From a bacterium (GTDB lineage: Bacteria > Patescibacteriota > Minisyncoccia > Phycocordibacterales > UBA10002): a stretch of DNA of 5,568 bases. The DNA is taken from positions 1 to 5,568 of the forward strand of contig JAUYPY010000019.1 of NCBI GenBank assembly GCA_030697445.1, in the 5' to 3' direction. Under the pieces are notes generated by a model. That model saw only the letters and a list, made by a program, of their open reading frames with translations, made no database searches and was not told where the DNA came from. Position 1 is the stretch's first letter. Each line of letters begins with the position of its first letter. Shown piece by piece: positions 1-4,427 of this stretch. The position numbers and the translations under genes were made by a program.

Positions 1-187
1 GCGCCAAAATAGCGTCCGCAGGCGTGTCGGTTCGCTTCAAGATATTCGCAATGCGCAAGGTAAGGATGGAAGTTTTTCCCGTCCCTGGACCAGCAACAAC
101 CATCACGGGCCCTTGGATTGCATCCACCACTTCACACTGGGCTTTGTTTAGTTTTTTGTAGAGGTCGTTAAATACTGTATCTGACAT
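1..187 (-). CDS. UvrD/PcrA-type SF1 DNA helicase, N-terminal fragment (cut by window edge)
   Basis: Only the first 62 codons lie in the window; the gene continues past base 1. The product should be an ATP-dependent 3'-5' DNA helicase of superfamily 1A, acting in repair or recombination. Visible motifs are a Q-motif region (LNKAQ, Gln at residue 17, which contacts adenine in this family) and a Walker A loop GPGTGKTS at residues 33-40, followed by a helix rich in Leu, Arg and Ile. The loop reads GPGTGKT rather than the GAGSGKT usual in UvrD/PcrA/Rep. From memory, such loops are typical of Patescibacteria UvrD-like proteins, some of which carry a C-terminal PD-(D/E)XK nuclease; that part cannot be seen here. 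The ATG at 187-185 puts the Q motif at the expected distance from the N-terminus. No Shine-Dalgarno is seen upstream, and an in-frame TTG a few codons upstream is a weaker start. It is transcribed divergently from rpsA. Confidence 0.85.
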   Translation of the reverse strand, partial: MSDTVFNDLYKKLNKAQCEVVDAIQGPVMVVAGPGTGKTSILTLRIANILKRTDTPADAILA

Positions 188-196
188 ACGGACAGT

Positions 197-214
197 TTTG
201 CACAAACATGCAAA
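197..214. repeat. Perfect inverted repeat TTTGCA-N6-TGCAAA over the rpsA -35 box
   Basis: The arms at 197-202 and 209-214 are exact reverse complements separated by six bases. The dyad covers the -35 hexamer (198-203) of the rpsA promoter and lies about 10 bp upstream of the divergent helicase start codon. Its size and position suit a repressor operator serving one or both genes. This is inference; no regulator is encoded in the window. Confidence 0.4.
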
Positions 215-226
215 CCCTGCTATAGT
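198..226 (+). promoter_or_regulatory. Sigma70-type promoter for rpsA (TTGCAC-17-TATAGT, extended -10)
   Basis: The -35 hexamer TTGCAC (198-203) and the -10 hexamer TATAGT (221-226) are separated by the optimal 17 bp. A TG dinucleotide at 218-219 forms an extended -10. Transcription should start near 233, giving a leader of about 67 nt before the rpsA GTG. This is one of the best consensus promoters in the window. Confidence 0.7.
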
Positions 227-230
227 GAAC

Positions 231-252
231 GCGCCTGCCCCGCAAGGGGCGC
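231..252 (+). promoter_or_regulatory. Hairpin with GCAA tetraloop at the 5' end of the rpsA leader
   Basis: GCCCC (237-241) pairs with GGGGC (246-250) around a GCAA (GNRA-type) loop. GC at 251-252 can add two pairs across a small bulge. There is no T-tract, so this is not a terminator. It would lie at the very 5' end of the rpsA mRNA and contains the AAGGGG (244-249) that precedes the small leader ORF, so it could hide that ribosome-binding site or stabilise the transcript. Confidence 0.45.
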
Positions 253-255
253 TTA

Positions 256-303
256 ATGCGTAACAAGGCAATTATTAGTAATTTTCTATATTTAATTTTG
301 TGA
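256..303 (+). CDS. Possible 15-codon leader peptide overlapping the rpsA start
   Basis: An ATG at 256 opens a 15-codon frame reading MRNKAIISNFLYLIL. Its TGA stop (301-303) overlaps the rpsA GTG (300-302) as GTGA, a classic arrangement for translational coupling. AAGGGG at 244-249 lies six bases before the ATG and is the only Shine-Dalgarno-like sequence in the leader, while rpsA itself has none. The peptide is hydrophobic with no recognisable family. The frame is short enough to be chance, but ribosomes finishing it would be delivered onto the rpsA start codon. It may act as a coupling device rather than make a functional peptide. Confidence 0.3.
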   Translation: MRNKAIISNFLYLIL

Positions 304-1409
304 TTGAAAAAGCAACGGTTCCCGCGAAAGAAAAGAAGGAAGTGAAAAAAGAAAAGGAGTCCCCTCACGCGAAAATACTTGCCGGTATTAAAAACCCGCC
401 GAAAGTCGGCGACCTTGCCGAAGGTACGGTTATTGCGAATGCGCGCGGCCGCGTCTATATAGACCTGCCGCCTTTCGGCACCGGTGTTATTTACGGACGC
501 GAATACCTCGCCGCGCGCGAAATTCTGAAGAAGGTCTCTATCGGCGATTCAGTAACGGCGAAAGTCGTGGAAACAGACAGTAAACACGGCTACATTGAAC
601 TCTCGCTCAAGGAAGCGCGCCAAGCGATGCTCTGGAGCGAAGCCGAGGCCGCGGCGCGCGAACGAAAACCCTTTGATGTAACGGTCAACGAAGCGAATAA
701 AGGAGGGCTTATTATGGAATGGCAGGGCATCCAAGGATTTTTGCCCGCATCACAGCTCGGATCCGCCCATTACCCGCGCGTGGAAGACGGCGACAAGGAC
801 CGCATTTTGGACGAACTCAAAAAATTGGTGGGGCAAAAGCTTACGGTTGCGGTTATTTCCGTGCTTCCGAAAGAAGGCAAGCTCATTTTCTCAGAGAAAG
901 CACTTACGGAAAAAGACCGTGCGCAAATGGTCGGCAAGTATTCAATCGGCGATGAAATGGATGGTTTCGTAACCGGCGCGGTGGACTTCGGCGTGTTTGT
1001 GAAAATTGAAGACGGGTTGGAGGGGCTGGTGCATATTTCCGAAATGGATTGGGCGCTCGTGGAAAATCCGCGCCTGCGTTACAAAACAGGCGATGCGGTG
1101 AAGGTGAAGATTATAGATATAAAAGACGGAAAAGTGTCGCTTTCTATTAAGGCCTTGAAACCGAACCCGTGGATGGATGCGGAAAAGCGATTTAAGAAAG
1201 GCGATCGCGTGCAGGGCGTGGTTATCAAATACAATAAGTACGGCGCGCTTGCTTCAATTGAAGAAGGGGTCGCGGGGCTCGTGCACATCTCCGAGTTCGG
1301 CGGTGACGAAACAAAACTCCGCAACTCGCTTGAGCTCGGAAAATCATATTCCTTCACCATCACTCTCTTTGAACCCAAAGAACAGCGCATGACGCTGTCG
1401 TATAAATAA
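300..1409 (+). CDS. rpsA: 30S ribosomal protein S1 / four-S1-domain RNA-binding protein
   Basis: This 369-residue cytoplasmic RNA-binding protein should help the 30S subunit bind and unfold mRNA. It has a Lys/Glu-rich N-terminal tail (about 1-30) and four S1 (OB-fold) repeats, roughly at 36-104, 123-201, 215-287 and 299-369. Repeats 3 and 4 are the most canonical, each with GLVHISE after a GV/GA turn. Repeat 2 carries the KGGL...GFLPASQ signature. Four repeats match the shorter S1 proteins of Gram-positive bacteria (YpfD type) rather than the six-repeat proteobacterial S1. The start is GTG at 300: an in-frame TAA lies at 279, and no ATG or GTG intervenes. The leader has no Shine-Dalgarno and is AT-rich just before the start, as is known for rpsA in E. 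coli, where S1 represses its own mRNA. A similar control here is inference. Confidence 0.88.
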   Translation: MIEKATVPAKEKKEVKKEKESPHAKILAGIKNPPKVGDLAEGTVIANARGRVYIDLPPFGTGVIYGREYLAAREILKKVSIGDSVTAKVVETDSKHGYIELSLKEARQAMLWSEAEAAARERKPFDVTVNEANKGGLIMEWQGIQGFLPASQLGSAHYPRVEDGDKDRILDELKKLVGQKLTVAVISVLPKEGKLIFSEKALTEKDRAQMVGKYSIGDEMDGFVTGAVDFGVFVKIEDGLEGLVHISEMDWALVENPRLRYKTGDAVKVKIIDIKDGKVSLSIKALKPNPWMDAEKRFKKGDRVQGVVIKYNKYGALASIEEGVAGLVHISEFGGDETKLRNSLELGKSYSFTITLFEPKEQRMTLSYK

Positions 1410-1435
1410 AAACGAGTGTTTAATTAAACTGACTC
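1401..1435 (-). terminator. Compact intrinsic terminator for pth, overlapping the rpsA stop
   Basis: Read on the minus strand, the RNA forms GAGU / ACUC arms (DNA 1432-1435 and 1414-1417) enclosing the perfect 12-bp palindrome GTTTAATTAAAC (1418-1429). This is followed at once by GUUUUUAUUUAU, the complement of the rpsA stop region 1401-1413. The pth stop codon is inside the palindrome. The stem is AT-rich, so strength is uncertain. On the plus strand the same hairpin has a T5 run only after a 5-nt gap (1441-1445), so it may work weakly in both directions. Confidence 0.45.
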
Positions 1436-1935
1436 ATCGCTTTTTCGCGACCATCGGAAATTAAACACGCGACGGCTTCGTTTATTTTTTTGTACATCTT
1501 TTTGAGCTCGGAAAGCTCCGCGAGTTTGAATTTCCCAAGAATATGCCGCTCCACTGCCTCCTCACCTTTCGGCTTTTTGAACTTCCCGCCCGTAGTTATA
1601 GGAGAAATGCCGATGCGAATGCGTACAAACGCTTCGGTTTTGATTGCCTTTACGATTGATTCAACCCCACGATGCCCCCCAGCGCTCTTGTTGAAAGAAA
1701 TTTTCAATTTTCCAAAAGGCAAATCCAAATCGTCGTGAATAACGATAAGCTTTTCTGCTTGTTTTGCGTTTTTTATAAGGGGCTTCACAGCATCGCCCGA
1801 TTTATTCATAAACGAATCTGGAGTTATAAGCTTTGCGGACACATTTTTGAGCGCAGATACCGCCGCGCGCCCAGCATTGTGGCGCGTGTTTTCATATTCC
1901 GCCCCAGGATTTCCTAAACCAACCACAATATACAT
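1420..1935 (-). CDS. pth: Peptidyl-tRNA hydrolase, shortened form
   Basis: The product hydrolyses the ester bond of peptidyl-tRNAs that fall off the ribosome, recycling tRNA in the cytoplasm. At 171 residues it is shorter than E. coli Pth (194). It has VVGLGNPG (Asn9), the catalytic His19 in NTRHNAG, FMNKSG (Asn44), and HDDLDLPFG with the catalytic-pair Asp68. The conserved GGHNG loop reads GGHRG, with Arg89 where E. coli has Asn114. Only 25 residues separate His19 and Asn44, against 48 in E. coli, so about 23 residues (the strand pair after the first helix) are absent. A Lys/Gly-rich insertion follows the RIRIGIS segment. ATG at 1935 starts one codon before the hydrophobic strand. No Shine-Dalgarno or convincing promoter is seen; CATAAT (complement of 1955-1960) is a possible -10 without a good -35. 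It converges on rpsA and diverges from lepB. Confidence 0.93.
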   Translation of the reverse strand: MYIVVGLGNPGAEYENTRHNAGRAAVSALKNVSAKLITPDSFMNKSGDAVKPLIKNAKQAEKLIVIHDDLDLPFGKLKISFNKSAGGHRGVESIVKAIKTEAFVRIRIGISPITTGGKFKKPKGEEAVERHILGKFKLAELSELKKMYKKINEAVACLISDGREKAMSQFN

Positions 1936-1984
1936 ATAAATGTATTTCTACCACATTATGAGCGCGCGCGCCACACCTTTTTTC

Positions 1985-2012
1985 TTGTGTCGCACACAGT
2001 GTGCGCTATAAT
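1985..2012 (+). promoter_or_regulatory. lepB promoter (TTGTGT-16-TATAAT) predicting a leaderless mRNA
   Basis: A perfect -10 TATAAT (2007-2012) follows TTGTGT (1985-1990) after 16 bp. Transcription should begin near 2019, only about three bases before the lepB ATG at 2022, so the mRNA would be essentially leaderless. Nine bases separate the -10 from the ATG, the same distance as at rpsU. Confidence 0.7.
1991..2005. repeat. Perfect palindrome CGCACAC-A-GTGTGCG inside the lepB promoter spacer
   Basis: Seven-base arms around a single central A fill almost the whole gap between the -35 and -10 boxes. A dyad in this position is a typical site for a repressor or spacer-binding activator. A run of five GC dinucleotides at 1962-1971 and further ACAC/GTGT blocks lie just upstream, so part of the symmetry could come from local alternating sequence. 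No cognate regulator is identifiable. Confidence 0.45.
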
Positions 2013-2021
2013 TGGGTGCGT

Positions 2022-2519
2022 ATGGCGAAAAATATTTCAGAACTCCTTCGTTTTGCTTTAATCGCCGCCGCCATTGTCATCCCCTTTCGCCTTCTCGTTG
2101 CCCAACCTTTCCTCGTGTCGGGCAATTCAATGTTCCCGACTTTCAAAAACAACGACTACCTTATTGTAGACGAACTCTCGTACCGCTTCCGCGAGCCCGC
2201 GCACGGCGAGGTAGTTGTTTTCCGTTCACCAGTTGAGCCGAGCAAGTACTTAATCAAACGAATTATCGGAATCCCGGGAGAAACGCTTCGTTTTGCGTCT
2301 CCAAACGGGCTACTCGGCAACAGCGGATTTTCCTCCGACATCACGCTTAAAGAAAATGAGTACTTTGTGGAAGGCGACAACCGCGCCGAAAGCTTTGACT
2401 CGCGCTATTGGGGAACGCTCCCGCGCGCGAATATAAAAGGAAGGGCGCTTGTGCGCCTGTGGCCGCTGACGCAATTGGAATTCTTGCCGGGCGCAACTAC
2501 CACACCTCTTGTTCCGTAA
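2022..2519 (+). CDS. lepB: Signal peptidase I
   Basis: This membrane-bound serine protease removes signal peptides from secreted proteins on the outer face of the cytoplasmic membrane. The 165 residues hold one N-terminal transmembrane segment (about 9-27). They are followed by SGNSMFPT with nucleophile Ser36, the general-base Lys79 in YLIKRIIGIPGE, and box E GDNRAESFDSRYWG at 118-131. All catalytic residues of the S26 Ser/Lys dyad family are present, and the length fits the compact Gram-positive type with a single anchor. The ATG at 2022 is preferred over an in-frame GTG at 2001, because the latter lies upstream of, and is interrupted by, the TATAAT box. The gene diverges from pth, and the HisRS-like gene follows after 11 nt, so the two are probably co-transcribed. 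Confidence 0.95.
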   Translation: MAKNISELLRFALIAAAIVIPFRLLVAQPFLVSGNSMFPTFKNNDYLIVDELSYRFREPAHGEVVVFRSPVEPSKYLIKRIIGIPGETLRFASPNGLLGNSGFSSDITLKENEYFVEGDNRAESFDSRYWGTLPRANIKGRALVRLWPLTQLEFLPGATTTPLVP

Positions 2520-2530
2520 TTATTATTTTT

Positions 2531-3706
2531 ATGCACCCCACTATCTTACCGCCGCCAATCACGCAAACCGCAACGCGCGCGCCGCGCGCGCTCTCAAGCG
2601 TCGCGGATGTCGCGCTCCATTACGGCTTCATTCCTACGGAAACGCTTCGAATTTCAAAAGAGGACCGCGATAAGGCGCGCGCGCTGATGCAAGAGCCGCA
2701 TGCTCCGCTCTCGCTCGCATACACGGAAGAAAAAATTGCGCTTATAAAATTGTACGATGAAGAAAAAATGGAACGCCTGCACCAGCCGGCGATGTTTTAT
2801 CGCGAAGAGCGCAACAGCGCGCGCAGTATGCTCACGGTGCATTTGGATGTGCTCGGAAGCGTGCATAGCATCGCAGAAGCGATGCTAATTAAAACGGTTG
2901 TAGAAACATTACGCGAAGCGGGAAGCGCGCGCATCGCGGTACGCATCAATTCAGTAGGCGATCGCGATTCGCTCGGGCGTTTCATTCGCGAACTCGGCTC
3001 ATTTTACCGCAAAAAAATTGCCGAGATGCACGCGCCGTGCCGCCAGGCGATCAAAGAAAATATTTTTGCCGCACTCCTATGCGAGCACGAATTGTGCATT
3101 GCATTCCGCTGCGACGCGCCGCGCGCAATCGGATTCCTTTCCGAGCCGGCGCGCGCACATTTCAAAGAAGTGTTGGAATATCTCGAGCGACTGGAAATAC
3201 CATACGAACTGCACGAACACCTATTGGGACCATCTGGCGTGTGCTCGCAGACCGTGTTTGATATGCGCGATGAAAACGGCACTCTACTCGCTTCCGGTTT
3301 CCGTTACAACCATCTCGCACGGCGCGTTGGAGCGCGACGCGAGATTCCTGCTCTTGGCGCGACACTCTTCCTCTCAGGCCATGCGGATAGCGCGCGCTCG
3401 AAACGATTCACTCCATCAGCTCCGAAAGTATATTTCATCCAACTCGGGCCGGAAGCGAAGCGGCGCAGTTTACATATTATTGAAATGCTGCGGCGCGCTG
3501 AAATACCTCTAGTGCAATCAATCGCGCACGACAAACTTTCAACGCAGATAGCTCACGCTGAGTCCCTGCATACGCCTTTTTTTGTGATTATGGGGCAAAA
3601 AGAAGCTTCGGAAGGCACGGCACTTGTGCGCGACCGCGAACGCAGTTTCCAAGAAACGCTTCCAATACCAAAACTTTCCTCGTTTCTAAAACGCTTGATT
3701 GCATAG
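2531..3706 (+). CDS. Histidyl-tRNA-synthetase-like protein with degenerate catalytic site
   Basis: This 391-residue protein resembles class II HisRS along its length. There is a weak core (about 20-135) with a motif 2 remnant FYREER at 89-94. INSVGDRDS (139-147) matches the HisRS INSLGD segment, and an HFKEVLEYL helix (210-218) leads into the former histidine-binding motifs. A clear anticodon-binding domain spans about 298-390 (VYFIQLG...FFVIMGQKEA). The active site is gone. RGLDYY has become GPSGVC (233-238). GGRYDGL has become GFRYNHL (256-262). The motif 3 Arg position is Gly283. Aminoacylation is therefore unlikely. HisZ, the HisG regulator, also lacks catalysis but normally lacks the anticodon-binding domain, so it does not fit well. 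A tRNA-binding or regulatory role is inference. The ATG at 2531 follows lepB by 11 nt, with no Shine-Dalgarno. Its final codons overlap the rpsU promoter. Confidence 0.75.
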   Translation: MHPTILPPPITQTATRAPRALSSVADVALHYGFIPTETLRISKEDRDKARALMQEPHAPLSLAYTEEKIALIKLYDEEKMERLHQPAMFYREERNSARSMLTVHLDVLGSVHSIAEAMLIKTVVETLREAGSARIAVRINSVGDRDSLGRFIRELGSFYRKKIAEMHAPCRQAIKENIFAALLCEHELCIAFRCDAPRAIGFLSEPARAHFKEVLEYLERLEIPYELHEHLLGPSGVCSQTVFDMRDENGTLLASGFRYNHLARRVGARREIPALGATLFLSGHADSARSKRFTPSAPKVYFIQLGPEAKRRSLHIIEMLRRAEIPLVQSIAHDKLSTQIAHAESLHTPFFVIMGQKEASEGTALVRDRERSFQETLPIPKLSSFLKRLIA

Positions 3707-3723
3707 AGTAGAGATGGTATGAT
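3695..3723 (+). promoter_or_regulatory. rpsU promoter (TTGATT-17-TATGAT, extended -10) predicting a leaderless mRNA
   Basis: TTGATT (3695-3700) and TATGAT (3718-3723) are 17 bp apart, with an extended -10 TG at 3715-3716. The -35 lies inside the last codons of the upstream gene. Transcription should start near 3730, about three bases before the rpsU ATG. The -10-to-ATG gap is nine bases, identical to lepB. Confidence 0.65.
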
Positions 3724-3735
3724 TGCCACTCTATG
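3702..3735. repeat. 8-bp perfect inverted repeat spanning the rpsU promoter and start codon
   Basis: CATAGAGT (3702-3709) and ACTCTATG (3728-3735) are exact reverse complements with an 18-base gap. The left arm contains the stop codon of the HisRS-like gene and lies in the promoter spacer. The right arm covers the expected transcription start and the rpsU ATG. As DNA it brackets the -10 box; as RNA in a read-through transcript it would pair the start codon shut. Confidence 0.5.
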
Positions 3736-3993
3736 ATGACCAACGCAGAAGTAGCGAGAAACGACGACGAGAACAATACAAGCGTCTTACGCCGCTTTAC
3801 CAAACGCGTGCAGGGCTCGGGCGTTTTAAACCGCGTCCGCTCCATACGGTTTTTTGAGCGCACGCCTTCAAAATACAAACGCAAAGCCGGCGCTTTAAAA
3901 CGCATTACGCGACGCGATGCTTGGAATGAGCTCTCTAAATTGGGAAAAGTAAAGGAGGGTGAGTACAAACGCGGCAAAAACAGCAAGAAATGA
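3733..3993 (+). CDS. rpsU: 30S ribosomal protein bS21
   Basis: This small basic protein of the 30S platform sits near the anti-Shine-Dalgarno end of 16S rRNA. At 86 residues it is longer than E. coli S21 (71), with an acidic, Asn-rich N-terminal extension (about 1-16). The core is recognisable: LRRFTKRVQGSGVL (19-32) corresponds to the family LRRFKR...AGVL segment. It is followed by VRSIRFFERTPSKYKRK and a Lys/Arg-rich helical tail. Two consecutive ATG codons at 3733 and 3736 could both start; the first fits the promoter. There is no Shine-Dalgarno because the mRNA is predicted to be leaderless. The stop overlaps the ybeY ATG as ATGA, implying coupled translation. An AAGGAGG sequence at 3952-3958 is coding and lies too far (about 31 nt) from the ybeY start to serve it in the usual way. 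Confidence 0.88.
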   Translation: MMTNAEVARNDDENNTSVLRRFTKRVQGSGVLNRVRSIRFFERTPSKYKRKAGALKRITRRDAWNELSKLGKVKEGEYKRGKNSKK

Positions 3994-4427
3994 TTGGCGT
4001 ATTTTCCGTTACTAACCTCACCAAACATACAGCTCTTGGAACACGAGCGCATTTTTTTAATGTAAAAAACAAAACCGTTGGAAAAGCATTTTCCGTATCG
4101 CTCGTATTTGCCGGTGCGGCGCACATGCGCCGTCTAAACAGCGCATACCGCAACAAATCGTACACGCCGAATGTCCTCGCGTTCCGTCTTGCGAAAAATG
4201 ATGGAGAGATATTTATATGCCCGACGGTTGCCGCGCGCGAAGCCCGCGCAGAAGGAATTGCGCTCTCGGAGCGCATTGCGTACCTCGTTATCCACGGTTT
4301 GCTCCATTTGAAAGTATATGCACACGGCGCTACAATGACACAGTCAGAGAAACGGCTGTGCAAAATTTTTAAACTGCAGCAACTAGACACTACACATCGT
4401 GGCGCAAAAAATCTCCTGCGGAATTGA
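3990..4427 (+). CDS. ybeY: Endoribonuclease YbeY, rRNA maturation factor (divergent)
   Basis: YbeY is a zinc-dependent single-strand RNase involved in 16S rRNA 3'-end processing and ribosome quality control. The 145 residues include LNSAYRNKSYTPNVLAF (49-65), equivalent to the family LN..YR.kd..TDVLSF block. GEIFICP follows at 72-78, then the metal motif HGLLHLKVYAH with His102, His106 and His112. All three zinc ligands are present, but the family HGxLHLxGYDH pattern has lost its Gly (Val109) and Asp (Ala111), and TDVLSF reads PNVLAF. The fold and metal site should persist, with an altered surrounding pocket. The ATG at 3990 overlaps the rpsU stop by four bases, and an in-frame TGA at 3960 excludes any plausible earlier start. 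The 3' end overlaps ftsA by 29 bases. Pairing with bS21 fits a shared role in the small subunit. Confidence 0.88.
   Translation: MIGVFSVTNLTKHTALGTRAHFFNVKNKTVGKAFSVSLVFAGAAHMRRLNSAYRNKSYTPNVLAFRLAKNDGEIFICPTVAAREARAEGIALSERIAYLVIHGLLHLKVYAHGATMTQSEKRLCKIFKLQQLDTTHRGAKNLLRN
4308..4336 (+). promoter_or_regulatory. Candidate internal promoter in ybeY for ftsA (TTGAAA-17-TACAAT)
   Basis: TTGAAA (4308-4313) and TACAAT (4331-4336) match the consensus closely at 17-bp spacing. Transcription would start near 4343, about 55 nt before the ftsA GTG. The sequence also encodes the YbeY metal motif, so part of the match could be chance. If used, it would let ftsA be expressed separately from rpsU-ybeY. 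Confidence 0.4.

Noticed and set aside
168..368. Open frame of 66 codons on the minus strand across the helicase-rpsA spacer
   Set aside because: It crosses the rpsA promoter and both gene starts, is Phe/Arg-biased and resembles no family.
1962..1971. (GC)5 tract in the pth-lepB spacer as a Z-DNA or regulatory element
   Set aside because: It is short and matches the genome-wide CGCG tendency; kept only as context for the lepB promoter.
2001..2021. Upstream GTG start for lepB adding seven residues
   Set aside because: The added codons are the -10 box itself, and the ATG at 2022 fits the promoter.
2408..2530. Upstream ATG extending the HisRS-like protein by 41 residues into lepB
   Set aside because: The extension would run out of frame through the lepB coding region and has no HisRS similarity; ATG 2531 follows lepB cleanly.
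2573..2592. Long CG-only tract near the start of the HisRS-like gene, potentially hairpin- or Z-DNA-forming
   Set aside because: CGCG-rich words recur throughout the window, so this looks like general codon and base composition (Ala/Arg codons) rather than a specific element.
2531..3706. Calling this gene a normal histidine-tRNA ligase (hisS) or HisZ
   Set aside because: The histidine-binding and motif 3 residues are missing for hisS, and the anticodon-binding domain argues against HisZ.
3951..3961. AAAGGAGGGTG as the ribosome-binding site of ybeY or of a tiny ORF starting at GTG 3959
   Set aside because: It is about 31 nt from the ybeY ATG, and the GTG frame closes after 18 codons with no similarity; ATGA coupling explains ybeY better.
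3588..4124. 178-codon minus-strand frame opposite rpsU and ybeY
   Set aside because: It spans three real genes and their promoter, with no recognisable domain.
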